Shown here: positions 26,743 to 34,913 of the stretch, piece by piece
Layout of the letters: each line of letters starts with the position of its first letter
Position numbering within the stretch: the first letter of the stretch is position 1
NCBI GenBank assembly: GCA_029547805.1
Contig: JAKPOP010000006.1
Span: 22,050-86,049, forward strand
Origin: Deltaproteobacteria bacterium
GTDB lineage: Bacteria > Myxococcota_A > UBA9042 > DTJE01
Direction: 5' to 3'
Length of the DNA: 64,000 nucleotides
Program-made: the position numbers and the translations under genes
The notes under the pieces: model-generated
The model's database searches: none
The model's input: the letters and a program-made list of their open reading frames with translations, nothing else
Told to the model about the DNA's origin: nothing

Positions 26743-28602
26743 GTGGAGAGATCCTGGATCCTGACAGCGACCGTTCGCCTGCCGGCCCTCCTGGCCCTGG
26801 TGTCGGGTCTGCTGGCAGTCTGGATCACCCTGCCGCGGGCCCGGTCCGGTGGTGCCGATCGGTCCCTGCCCTGGCGGTCCATGGCGGTCGTGGGCCTTGT
26901 CGCCGGCCTGCTTCTCCTCCCGATCCTGGGGTCCCGGGCCGGGGGCCCCGACGTGGTCTCGGGGGCCACGGCCCTGACGCTGGTGGCGGTGCTCGGGTGG
27001 TTTCCCCTGGTGGCACTGTTCGGGGGAACGGAGGACCCCGGGAGGCTGGTCCGGGGGCTCTGGATCGCCCTGGCGGCCATCGGGCTGCTGGTCGTCGCCG
27101 AGTCGTTCCAGCGGACCTTCGGCGTCTCCCGGACACTCGTGCTCCAGGCGGTGGACCAGGTGGGCGAGGTCCGCCTGGCCGACGTCCGGGCGGGGCTCCA
27201 GGACCCCCTCCTGTCCCGGTCCCTGTGGATCCAGCTGCTCCTGGTGTTTCCCTTCTTCGTCCTGATCTTCCCTGTCCTGGTGCCCGGTGGGCCCCTGTTG
27301 TGGCCCGTGGGCCTGATCCCCATCCTCCAGTATCTCTGGACCGCCCCGGCGGGCCTGGTGGTGACGGGCTGGAGCGCCTGGAGACCCCGGGAGGCCGGTC
27401 CCCTGGCCGTGCTGGCCCTGGCCATCGCGGTGCATCCCCTGCTGCTGGACAAGTCGTCCTGGGACTTCATCCCGCCGGGCCTGCTGCTGTTCCTGCTGGC
27501 CTGGCACCTGGAACGGACCGGGTCCCGGTGGCGCTTCGCACTGGTCCTGGGCCTCGCCTCCTGGAGCCATCCCTCCCAGGCCGTGATGGCGGCCCTGTGG
27601 GCGGCGGACCACGCCCGTCGGAACTGGGCGGCCGAGGTTCCGGCCCACCGACGCCGCCTCCTGTGGGTTCCGGCGATCGCCTGGGGCATGGCGGCGATCC
27701 CCATCCTGTCGATGCTGATCCCCGCTCTCTGGCATCCCGAGAGCGCCCTCATGCATCACCTGGCCCCCTATGCCCGCCGGCGGACGGCCGCCTATCTCCA
27801 GGGCGGGGACTTTCGGGTCCTGGGCTGGATGGCGATCTCGAACCTCTCCAAGATCGGGCTGTTGCTGTCCTCCCTGGGCCTGGTCCCGGTCCTCCGTCGG
27901 AACCGCTTCCTGGCCTATGGGGTCTTCGAGGTCGCCTACTCGCTGTTCACCTCCAACGGCTTCATCCACGGGTCCCTCCCGGGGTGCCTGGGCCTGCTGG
28001 GGTGCGCGACGCTGGAAAACGCGAATCATCTCTCCCCGGAGCGGTTGCGGCGATCGGCGGGCCTCGCGGCGGTGCTGCTCCTCCCCCTGACTCTCTGGTG
28101 GAGTCCCCAGCACGTGGCGGTGCAGTTGCTGCGAAACCCCACGGTGGACCGCCTGGCGGGGATGGAGGCCCTGATCACCCCCGAGGACCGGGACAGGACC
28201 TGCGTCGGCCAGGCGACCACCTACACCGTGCTGGCGGGTCACTGTCGCGGGGAGGGGGTCCTGCGCCTGCCCGATGGTCGGCCGGGTGCGAATGCCCGGG
28301 ATGGGGACGTCTACCTGCTGGACCTCTCGCCGCCTCCCTGGCCCCAGGAGCCCGGGGCCCTCCGGGAGTGGATCAAGCGACCCCGGTTCTTGCAGCCCGA
28401 ACAGGGCGCCATCGAGACGGCTCCGCTGGATTTCCAGGGAGAACCCATTCCCGAGGACCTGGCGTGGCTGCGGGAAGGCCTGGTGTCGGGCGCATGGACC
28501 CTCTCCCGCAACGAGGGTGGCCGGATCCGGCTGGATCGCATCGAGCGTTCCGAGTCCCCCGGGGCCGTCTCCAATGCTCCCGGTCCACCAGCACCGCCCT
28601 GA
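26743..28602 (+). CDS. Polytopic membrane protein of unknown function
   Basis: 619 residues starting with GTG. About 12 hydrophobic segments occupy residues 5-450 (examples: LLALVSGLLAVWITLP, LWIQLLLVFPFFVLIFPVLV, GLLLFLLAWHLERTG, GLAAVLLLPLTLWWSP). The last 150 residues are soluble, probably periplasmic, with GQATTYTVLAGHC and a DVYLLDLSPPPWP stretch. The layout resembles glycosyltransferase-C-like or O-antigen-related membrane proteins, but I find no DE/DD motif in the first loop, so I do not assign a function. An isolated TACCCT at 26703-26708 may be a -10. Confidence 0.75.
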   Translation: MERSWILTATVRLPALLALVSGLLAVWITLPRARSGGADRSLPWRSMAVVGLVAGLLLLPILGSRAGGPDVVSGATALTLVAVLGWFPLVALFGGTEDPGRLVRGLWIALAAIGLLVVAESFQRTFGVSRTLVLQAVDQVGEVRLADVRAGLQDPLLSRSLWIQLLLVFPFFVLIFPVLVPGGPLLWPVGLIPILQYLWTAPAGLVVTGWSAWRPREAGPLAVLALAIAVHPLLLDKSSWDFIPPGLLLFLLAWHLERTGSRWRFALVLGLASWSHPSQAVMAALWAADHARRNWAAEVPAHRRRLLWVPAIAWGMAAIPILSMLIPALWHPESALMHHLAPYARRRTAAYLQGGDFRVLGWMAISNLSKIGLLLSSLGLVPVLRRNRFLAYGVFEVAYSLFTSNGFIHGSLPGCLGLLGCATLENANHLSPERLRRSAGLAAVLLLPLTLWWSPQHVAVQLLRNPTVDRLAGMEALITPEDRDRTCVGQATTYTVLAGHCRGEGVLRLPDGRPGANARDGDVYLLDLSPPPWPQEPGALREWIKRPRFLQPEQGAIETAPLDFQGEPIPEDLAWLREGLVSGAWTLSRNEGGRIRLDRIERSESPGAVSNAPGPPAPP

Positions 28603-28650
28603 TCCCTGCAAGGTTCGACACATGACGCGGGATCTCGCAGACATTGCCGC

Positions 28651-28680
28651 TTGTGTTTTCTGCAACGCCCTCCCTAGAAT
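28651..28680 (+). promoter_or_regulatory. Putative promoter for the esterase-like lipoprotein
   Basis: TTGTGT (28651-28656), 18 bases, TAGAAT (28675-28680). It leaves a leader of about 135 bases before the GTG at 28823, in which I see no defined structure. Confidence 0.45.
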
Positions 28681-28822
28681 GCCCGCGGTTGCCCTGGCGT
28701 CTTGAATCGCTCAGGTGCACCGCGACCCGTGGGCGGCGCGGGGAGGAGGCCAGGGTCCCTCCTCGCTTCCAGGCAATGGGCAGTGGACACGTGCAATCGG
28801 CACGTCGCGAGGGGAGGTCCCG

Positions 28823-31150
28823 GTGAGAACTCGTTGGCTGTTGGTGGCATGTGGATGGTGGCTGGCCTGTGGGGGAGGGGGCGGAGGACAGGACCTGCTG
28901 CCGGACGGGGCCTCGGACCTCGGGACTTCGGACGACCGGATCCCGACCGACGCGTGGGAAGAGGTCCGGGACGTTGCCCCGGCGGACGAGGACCCCGGGG
29001 TTCCGCCCGAGGACGGCGTGTCTCCGGACACCCCGTCTGACCCGGGATCGGACCCTGGGGACGCCGACGCGGATGCCGTCGAAGACGTGCCCATGGTCCT
29101 CAAGCACTTCACCTACCGGACCGTCGCGGGGATGTCGATGGGGGCCATGGCCCTGACCGTCGCGGCGCACCACCCCGAGTGGTTCGACTCGGCCGGCGGG
29201 CTTGGGGGCTACGTGGACTTCCACTACCTGTTCCACGTGATGCGGGACATGATGGGTGGCGGCTTCTGCCCGATGGAGCAACTGCTCCAGCCCGAGGTGC
29301 TGGCGGACATCGACAACCCGGACAACCCGGCGGTCTTTTGTGGCAACCAGATCCCCCTCCAGCCCTGGGAGTTCTACTGGGACTTCAATCACTTTCACTA
29401 CGACAACCAGGGGGGCAACTGGGACCGGGACTTCTACCACGACGTGCTGGAGAGCCTCTCCTTTGCCTACGGGAACCCCATCTCCTGGAACCCGGACCAT
29501 CCCCTGCTCCCGCCGGGGGTGCCTCCCGAGGAACTGCAGCGGAGCAACCGGGATCGCTGCCAGAACCCGGTCCGGGTGGGCAAGCCGCACAACTACAACA
29601 TCGAGTACAACCCCGACGGGGAGTATGACCTCGTGGGCTTCTGCGACGGAGAGACGCCGGTGGGCTGCTACCAGGGCGACCCGAATCTCTGCGGCAAGTC
29701 CAACCCCGAGTACCGGGACCTGATCGGCCGCTACGACCCGACGCATGAGTACGACCGCCCCGTGAGCCTGGTGCTGGCGGTGGATTACAACCGGAACGGC
29801 CGCAAGGACTATGGCGAGCCCCTGGTCATGAACATGGCCGAGCGCTGGCAGGACTGGGGCATCGACGGCTGCCCGAACCCCCGGGAGGACGGCAACGGGG
29901 GATGCACCGTGGGGGTGAATCCGGCATGGAAGGAGGGGGAGGACCCGAACGACGACGACTTCGACCTGCTGCTGAAGCCCCTGGGGACCGAGGGCAACCG
30001 GGAATACGACGAGGGGGAACCTTACGACGACTTCGGGCTCGATGGGGTGCCCGAGTCCCGGGCCGGGTTCGCGGACTACGGCGAGGGGAACGGGCGATTC
30101 GACTTCAACCCGAATCTGGCGGCCATGCTGGCGGCCGACAGCCGGACCTTCTTCCAGACCGCACCGTACGAGGTGCTCCGGGACCACCAGTACTACTTCG
30201 ACGGCGGCATCCGGGATGCCCTCCATGCCCTGACCCACATGGTGCACCTGGGGAATGCCCTGGCCGCCCGGGGATTCCAAGTGCGTCGTTACATGGACTT
30301 CGGCGGAAACCCCGAGGCCCTGATGCCCCAGTACTCCTGCTTCGAGGTGCTGGACCACATGGACGAACTGGACTGGGGGCGAAAGGGGATCGGGGATGCG
30401 GTGGTGATGGGATACGGGGATCCCAACGGCAAGGTGGGGGATGCCAGCGGCGGCCACGTCGGGGACGGCTGCGAGGTGCTGCTCCGGGCCGGGATTCTCT
30501 ATACGATGGCGATGGCCCGGATGCCCGACCCCATCTGGGTGGACGACTACGACTTCGACGGGCGGATCGAGTTCCGGTCCTACTACAGCGAGATCCTGGG
30601 GCAACGGAGGTGGTACGCCGTGAACCTGCCACCGGGATACTACGCCCCGGAGTTCCAGGACACCCGCTATCCCCTGGGTCTGATCCTGCCGGGAGTGGGG
30701 ATGCCCCTCAAGGACACCATCGGGATCACTGCCGTGATGAACCTGACCTGGGGCTATGGCCGGACTCCGCGCTTCGTGCTGCTGGCCCCCGACGGCCAGT
30801 GCTGCTACCGCAAGAACGACACCGGCGAGCGCTTCTGCAACTGCTACAAGGATGACGGCGGGATGTTCACCTGCGTGGACCCCCAGTGCCGGGGCGAACA
30901 CGAGCAATGCCAGGTCTTCCAGATTCGGAACCAGGGGTTCACCCAGGAGTGCAACAGCGGCCATTTCTTCGTGAACCAGCGGACCAACCGGTGGGGGGAG
31001 GACCTCTCGGTGGACAGCACCAACTCCTTCGAGGACGGCCTGTTCGAGGTCATCCGGGAGGCGGAACGGGCCTACCGGTTGCGTCCCGAGGAGGACGTGC
31101 TGGTGCCCGCCGACTTCCCCGATCGCCTGCCCCCGCGGCAGTATCGCTAG
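28823..31150 (+). CDS. Lipoprotein with a circularly permuted-looking esterase domain and EF-hand-like loop
   Basis: 775 residues from GTG 28823, behind GGGGAGG. The signal VRTRWLLVACGWWLAC has a lipobox and is followed by about 70 residues of acidic spacer. Next come YRTVAGMSMGAMALTVAAHHP (nucleophile elbow, Ser105) and EWFDSAGGLGGY, the part of an esterase-D-like alpha/beta-hydrolase that normally follows its first strands. Those first strands are missing here. They appear instead at the end: YAVNLPPGYYAPEF (about 600), YPLGLILPGVGM (616), GHFFVNQRTN and a helix FEDGLFEVIREAERAYRL (735-752). Between lie a perfect EF-hand loop (D321-E332, DYNRNGRKDYGE) and other acidic repeats (EPYDDFGLDG, DYGEGNGRFDFN). 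A Cys-rich insert (CCYRKND, CNCYKDDGG) sits near 655-690. Probably a surface hydrolase; substrate unknown. Confidence 0.75.
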   Translation: MRTRWLLVACGWWLACGGGGGGQDLLPDGASDLGTSDDRIPTDAWEEVRDVAPADEDPGVPPEDGVSPDTPSDPGSDPGDADADAVEDVPMVLKHFTYRTVAGMSMGAMALTVAAHHPEWFDSAGGLGGYVDFHYLFHVMRDMMGGGFCPMEQLLQPEVLADIDNPDNPAVFCGNQIPLQPWEFYWDFNHFHYDNQGGNWDRDFYHDVLESLSFAYGNPISWNPDHPLLPPGVPPEELQRSNRDRCQNPVRVGKPHNYNIEYNPDGEYDLVGFCDGETPVGCYQGDPNLCGKSNPEYRDLIGRYDPTHEYDRPVSLVLAVDYNRNGRKDYGEPLVMNMAERWQDWGIDGCPNPREDGNGGCTVGVNPAWKEGEDPNDDDFDLLLKPLGTEGNREYDEGEPYDDFGLDGVPESRAGFADYGEGNGRFDFNPNLAAMLAADSRTFFQTAPYEVLRDHQYYFDGGIRDALHALTHMVHLGNALAARGFQVRRYMDFGGNPEALMPQYSCFEVLDHMDELDWGRKGIGDAVVMGYGDPNGKVGDASGGHVGDGCEVLLRAGILYTMAMARMPDPIWVDDYDFDGRIEFRSYYSEILGQRRWYAVNLPPGYYAPEFQDTRYPLGLILPGVGMPLKDTIGITAVMNLTWGYGRTPRFVLLAPDGQCCYRKNDTGERFCNCYKDDGGMFTCVDPQCRGEHEQCQVFQIRNQGFTQECNSGHFFVNQRTNRWGEDLSVDSTNSFEDGLFEVIREAERAYRLRPEEDVLVPADFPDRLPPRQYR

Positions 31151-31229
31151 CCTTTCGCCCCTTCGTCCTGGGACGTCTGCCAAGGCATCGACGCTTCGGG
31201 AGCGGCCAGGGCACCTGGCAGTCCCCGGA

Positions 31230-31847
31230 CTACCGAGGACGCCTGCCGATCAGGCCGTGGAAGTCCCGGGAGGTGGGGATGGACCCGATGTCCTGAAAAC
31301 CGGCCTCCTCCAGTTCCCGGATGGCAGTGTCTCGGGACACCCGGTGGTCCACCGGGGGGCCGCGATCCGGAACGACTCCCTCGGGCGGCACCTCCCAGTC
31401 CACCAGCGCCAGTCGGCCCCCGGGGACCAGCACCCGGAGGACCTCCCGCAGGAAGGCGACCCGGTCGTCCAGTTCATGGTGGACGTTGGCCAGCAGGGAC
31501 GCATCGACGGTGCCGTCGGCCAGCGGCAGCCGGGATTCCTCCGAGAGGCGGGCCGTCACGTCCTTCCATCGAGGGTGGTGCGCCAGCCGTTGCTCCAGGG
31601 CCTGCAGCATTCCCGGGGAGACGTCCAGGGCCTCGAACCGGACGCCCTCGGGGGCGAGGTCCATCAGGTGCTCGAGCCAGAAGCCGTTGCCGCACCCGAT
31701 GTCGGCGATGCGGTTCCCGGGCTGGACCTGCAGCGCGTCCAGCAGGGCCGCAGGGGCCAGGTCGGTGGTCCGGCGGGGGTCCAGCAGCCGAGCAGCCTCC
31801 GAGGCGTGGAACTTGTGGGGTGCCTTGGTGTCCGAGGGGTCATGCAT
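31230..31847 (-). CDS. Class I SAM-dependent methyltransferase
   Basis: 205 residues, soluble, UbiE/MenG-like fold. Motif I is IADIGCGNGFWLEHL, motif II FEALDVSPGML, and NVHHELDD and VLVPGGRLALVDWE are the later core motifs. The start is ATG 31847 (MHDPSDTKAPHKF); the open frame upstream reaches 32042 but would run through the divergent regulatory region. Substrate not deducible: the FHASEAARLLDPRR start is common in small-molecule methyltransferases. Confidence 0.85.
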   Translation of the reverse strand: MHDPSDTKAPHKFHASEAARLLDPRRTTDLAPAALLDALQVQPGNRIADIGCGNGFWLEHLMDLAPEGVRFEALDVSPGMLQALEQRLAHHPRWKDVTARLSEESRLPLADGTVDASLLANVHHELDDRVAFLREVLRVLVPGGRLALVDWEVPPEGVVPDRGPPVDHRVSRDTAIRELEEAGFQDIGSIPTSRDFHGLIGRRPR

Positions 31848-32062
31848 GGCGGGGTCCTTCCACGGAAGCCGGCGGGGAAGATGGGGACCCTGGGCCCGGT
31901 TGTCCAGGGTGTGCGAAGACGCTCCAGGGCCGTGCGAATCCGAACGTGCGGAGGGTGGGTACGACCTCCGGTGACGCTGTTTGTGTCGGGATACCGCATG
32001 GTTGCGTGCGGGCACGCCCTTTGAATGCTGGGGAGGCTCCAAGGAACTGCAGGGGGAACAGG

Positions 32063-32818
32063 ATGGCCAGGGGGCGTTGGAGGGTCGCGTGGCTGGTGCT
32101 GATGGTGGGCCTGTCGGCGGCGTCCAGGAGCGTCGGTGCCCAGACGGCCGCCGAGATCCTGGAACGGATGGACCGGGCCATCAGCGGCTACCAGGACCAG
32201 CGGATGGACGTGGCCATGACGGTGGTGGACGCAGGCGGGAGCCGGAAGACGTACGAGTTCACCATCTGGCAGAAGGGCACGAAGAAGCGCCTGGTGCGCT
32301 TCCACTCCGGCGAGATGAAGGGGATGAGCACGCTGGTGGAGGACCGGGACCGGGTCTATGTCTATCTCCCGGCCTTCCGCAAGGTGCGCCGGGTGGCTCC
32401 CCACAGCATGAACCAGACCTTTGCGGGGTCCGACTTCACCAACGAGGACATGGCGGGGATCACCTGGGCCGACGCCTGGAACGGGGTGATCGAACGGGAG
32501 GATGGCGAGGCCTGGTGGCTGCTGTGCACGCCGAAGCCGGGGATGAGCAGCAGTTCCCCGAAGGTCCGCCTGAAGGTCCAGAAAGGGACCTTCTACCAGT
32601 CGATGGTGGAGTACCTGGACCAGGAGGGCCGCCCGGTGCGCCGGATGGAGAGCAGCCAGTTGAAGACCTTCCCCGGCGGCGCCGAGCGCTATTCCCGAGT
32701 CGTGCTGGCTGACCTGAGGACCGGGCACCGGACTGAACTGGAGGTCCGGGACTTCCAGGTGAACCAGGGGCTGCCGGACAGCGCCTTCTCCCAGCGGGAA
32801 CTGGAGTGGGGGCGGTGA
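32063..32818 (+). CDS. LolA-like periplasmic outer-membrane lipoprotein-sorting protein
   Basis: 251 residues with a signal peptide cleaved after SVGA (about residue 26). The body has TAAEILERMDRAISGYQDQ, FTIWQKGTKKRLVRF, YVYLPAFRKVRRVA and FAGSDFTNEDMAG, which define the LolA-like family of half-barrel lipid-binding proteins often encoded beside RND/MMPL exporters. No exporter is adjacent here. ATG 32063 follows CAGGGGGAA. The product is likely a periplasmic carrier for a lipid or lipoprotein; the cargo is unknown. Confidence 0.85.
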   Translation: MARGRWRVAWLVLMVGLSAASRSVGAQTAAEILERMDRAISGYQDQRMDVAMTVVDAGGSRKTYEFTIWQKGTKKRLVRFHSGEMKGMSTLVEDRDRVYVYLPAFRKVRRVAPHSMNQTFAGSDFTNEDMAGITWADAWNGVIEREDGEAWWLLCTPKPGMSSSSPKVRLKVQKGTFYQSMVEYLDQEGRPVRRMESSQLKTFPGGAERYSRVVLADLRTGHRTELEVRDFQVNQGLPDSAFSQRELEWGR

Positions 32819-32942
32819 TTGCGTCCCGGGGGTCGTCCACGGGCCGGGACTCCGTGGGGCCCCGGGCCGCGGATCGGACACTCCGATTCAGCGAAAGAAC
32901 TGCAAGAACAGTTGGTTGGGTCGGGTCATTCGGTGACTGTCC

Positions 32943-34913
32943 CTAGAATTCGTAGCCCCAGGTGACGGTCAGGAGGTCGTCCTGGTAGCGGGCGCCGACG
33001 TGGCCCCAGACGCCGTCGGTGCGCTGGTAGGAGGCCTGGAGGAGGTGCCGCCCTCCCGGCCGGAAGGTGACCTGGGGGGCGACCTGCAGGAGCAGGGCGT
33101 TGTCCCCCTCGCCCCAGGCGTGCCAGAGGTGCAGCGAGAGGCTGTAGGCGAACCAGGGACGCACGGCATGGGTCCACTGCACCACGGGCCCATGCAGGTG
33201 ATAGTGTTCCGGGGCGAAGTAGGTGATGCGACCGTAGCGTCGCCCCGGGTAGCGGAAGCCCTCTCCCTCGTACTCGTAGAGGAGTTCCAGCCGGGGCGAG
33301 TCCATCACCCGCACTCCCAGGGCCGCCGATGCGCTCCAGCGCTGGTTCCAGTCGGACCAGACACCGTAGGATCCGCCCAGGTGGAGGATCATCCGGTCCA
33401 CGGGCTCGGAGTCGATGCCGAGGGACAGGGAGTTCGCGACGATGCGGGTCTCGATGTCGCCGATGGCGGTCATCACGTCGGCCCGGCGGACCTCCGCCGC
33501 GAGGCTGACCCGGTCGAAGTCCCGGGAGACGACCAGATAGCCGTTGCCCGAGTCGAACCCGGTGTCGTAGTGCTGCCAGGAGGCCCCGAGGGAGAGTTGC
33601 ACGGCGGTCAGGTCGGCCTCGGCAAAGGCCCCGACGGCATGGCCCAGCACGGTCCGTTGGCCCCGGTCCGGTTCGCTGGAGGGACCCCGGAGGAAACGGA
33701 ACTGGTAGAACGCCCCGATGCTGGCCTCCGGGCGGAACTGCCAGGCCCCCCGGGGGCCGACGCCGTGGAACCACAGGCGGTCCTTCTCGTGGAAGAGGGT
33801 GTACTCCAGCGAGAGGTGGGATGCCAGGCCCGTGTCGGCCAGCACGGACTGGCGGGCCAGGTCCCGGAACCGGGGGTCCGAGGTTCGAAGCAGGGTCGCG
33901 TATCTCCGGGCCCTGGCCCCGAGGCCCAGGTCCGACGACAGGGAGAGGGCCCGGGCCCGGATCTCCCCGTCGAAGGGTTGTTGTTCCAGTAGTCGGTCAT
34001 ACAGGTGCAGGGCGTCGCGTGGTCTCCCGTTCCATTCGTAGAGCAGGCCCAGGGTCCGGATCACCAGGGGGTCGTCGGGCAGGGCCGCCAGCAGGCGCTC
34101 GTAGGCCTCGATGGCCTCCCGCTCCCGACCGTCGTCCAGGTGCATCGCCGCCAGTTGACGCAGCGCCTCCAGGTCGTCGGGCCGCTGGCGGACCCGGGCC
34201 TCGAGGAGCCTTCGTGCGTCCTCGGGGCGGTCCTGCCAGCGGTAGAGTTGCATCAGGGTCCGGGCCACCTCGTCATCCCCGGGGACGATTTGCAGGTAGC
34301 GGGCCAGCAGGTCGATGGCCTCGGCCTGGCGGTCCTGGTCCACCAGGAGCAGGCCGACGCGGCGCATCAGTGCCGGATCCTCGCTCCGGCGGGAACGGAC
34401 CTCCTGGTAGAGTTCCAGGGCGCTGTCCGGGTGGTCCAGCGACAGCCACAGGTCCGCCAGGCGAAGCCGCGTGTCGTCGTCCAGGGGGGCGGCCTTGAGG
34501 ACCTCCCCCCACTGGTCTGCGGCCTCTTCCGGACGGTCCAGGGCGAGCAGGGCCTCGGCGACGACCTTCCGCACCTCGGGGTCCACGGGGTGAAGGTCCA
34601 GGCAGGGACGAAGCAGGTCCGGGACCTCGGCGGCCTGTCCCCGGTCCAAGGCCTCGCGAGCCTTTCCGGCGAGGGCCGGGCAGTCCGGAGGCGGCGGCGG
34701 CTCGGGCGACGGGTGGCCGGGAGCCGTCCTCCGGGTCCCGGACGCCCGGGTGGCATCCTTTCGAGGCGCCGCATCGGGGGCCTTCTCGGCCGGTGGGGCC
34801 TCCACGGTCCGGCCGTCCATCCGGATCGGGAAGGGGTCCCGGGGACGACCCAGGGAGACCGGGACCGGCAGCGCGAGACCCGCTGCGACGGCTATCGCCA
34901 GAAGATGCCGCAT
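32943..34913 (-). CDS. TPR outer-membrane beta-barrel protein (PelB/PgaA-like exporter)
   Basis: 656 residues. Signal peptide MRHLLAIAVAAGLALPVPVSLG, a Pro/Arg-rich spacer to residue 75, then about eight TPR units (ALLALDRPEEAADQW, AIDLLARYLQIVPGD, ALHLYDRLLEQQPFDG) to about residue 350, then a beta-rich C-terminal half of alternating aromatic strands ending in VTWGYEF, an outer-membrane insertion signal. This matches TPR-porins that export polysaccharide. The ATG at 34913 lies inside the preceding gene (22-base overlap). The open frame continues far upstream only because it runs in another frame of that gene. Partner: the deacetylase-like gene. No synthase is seen, so the exported polymer is unknown. 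Confidence 0.8.
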   Translation of the reverse strand: MRHLLAIAVAAGLALPVPVSLGRPRDPFPIRMDGRTVEAPPAEKAPDAAPRKDATRASGTRRTAPGHPSPEPPPPPDCPALAGKAREALDRGQAAEVPDLLRPCLDLHPVDPEVRKVVAEALLALDRPEEAADQWGEVLKAAPLDDDTRLRLADLWLSLDHPDSALELYQEVRSRRSEDPALMRRVGLLLVDQDRQAEAIDLLARYLQIVPGDDEVARTLMQLYRWQDRPEDARRLLEARVRQRPDDLEALRQLAAMHLDDGREREAIEAYERLLAALPDDPLVIRTLGLLYEWNGRPRDALHLYDRLLEQQPFDGEIRARALSLSSDLGLGARARRYATLLRTSDPRFRDLARQSVLADTGLASHLSLEYTLFHEKDRLWFHGVGPRGAWQFRPEASIGAFYQFRFLRGPSSEPDRGQRTVLGHAVGAFAEADLTAVQLSLGASWQHYDTGFDSGNGYLVVSRDFDRVSLAAEVRRADVMTAIGDIETRIVANSLSLGIDSEPVDRMILHLGGSYGVWSDWNQRWSASAALGVRVMDSPRLELLYEYEGEGFRYPGRRYGRITYFAPEHYHLHGPVVQWTHAVRPWFAYSLSLHLWHAWGEGDNALLLQVAPQVTFRPGGRHLLQASYQRTDGVWGHVGARYQDDLLTVTWGYEF

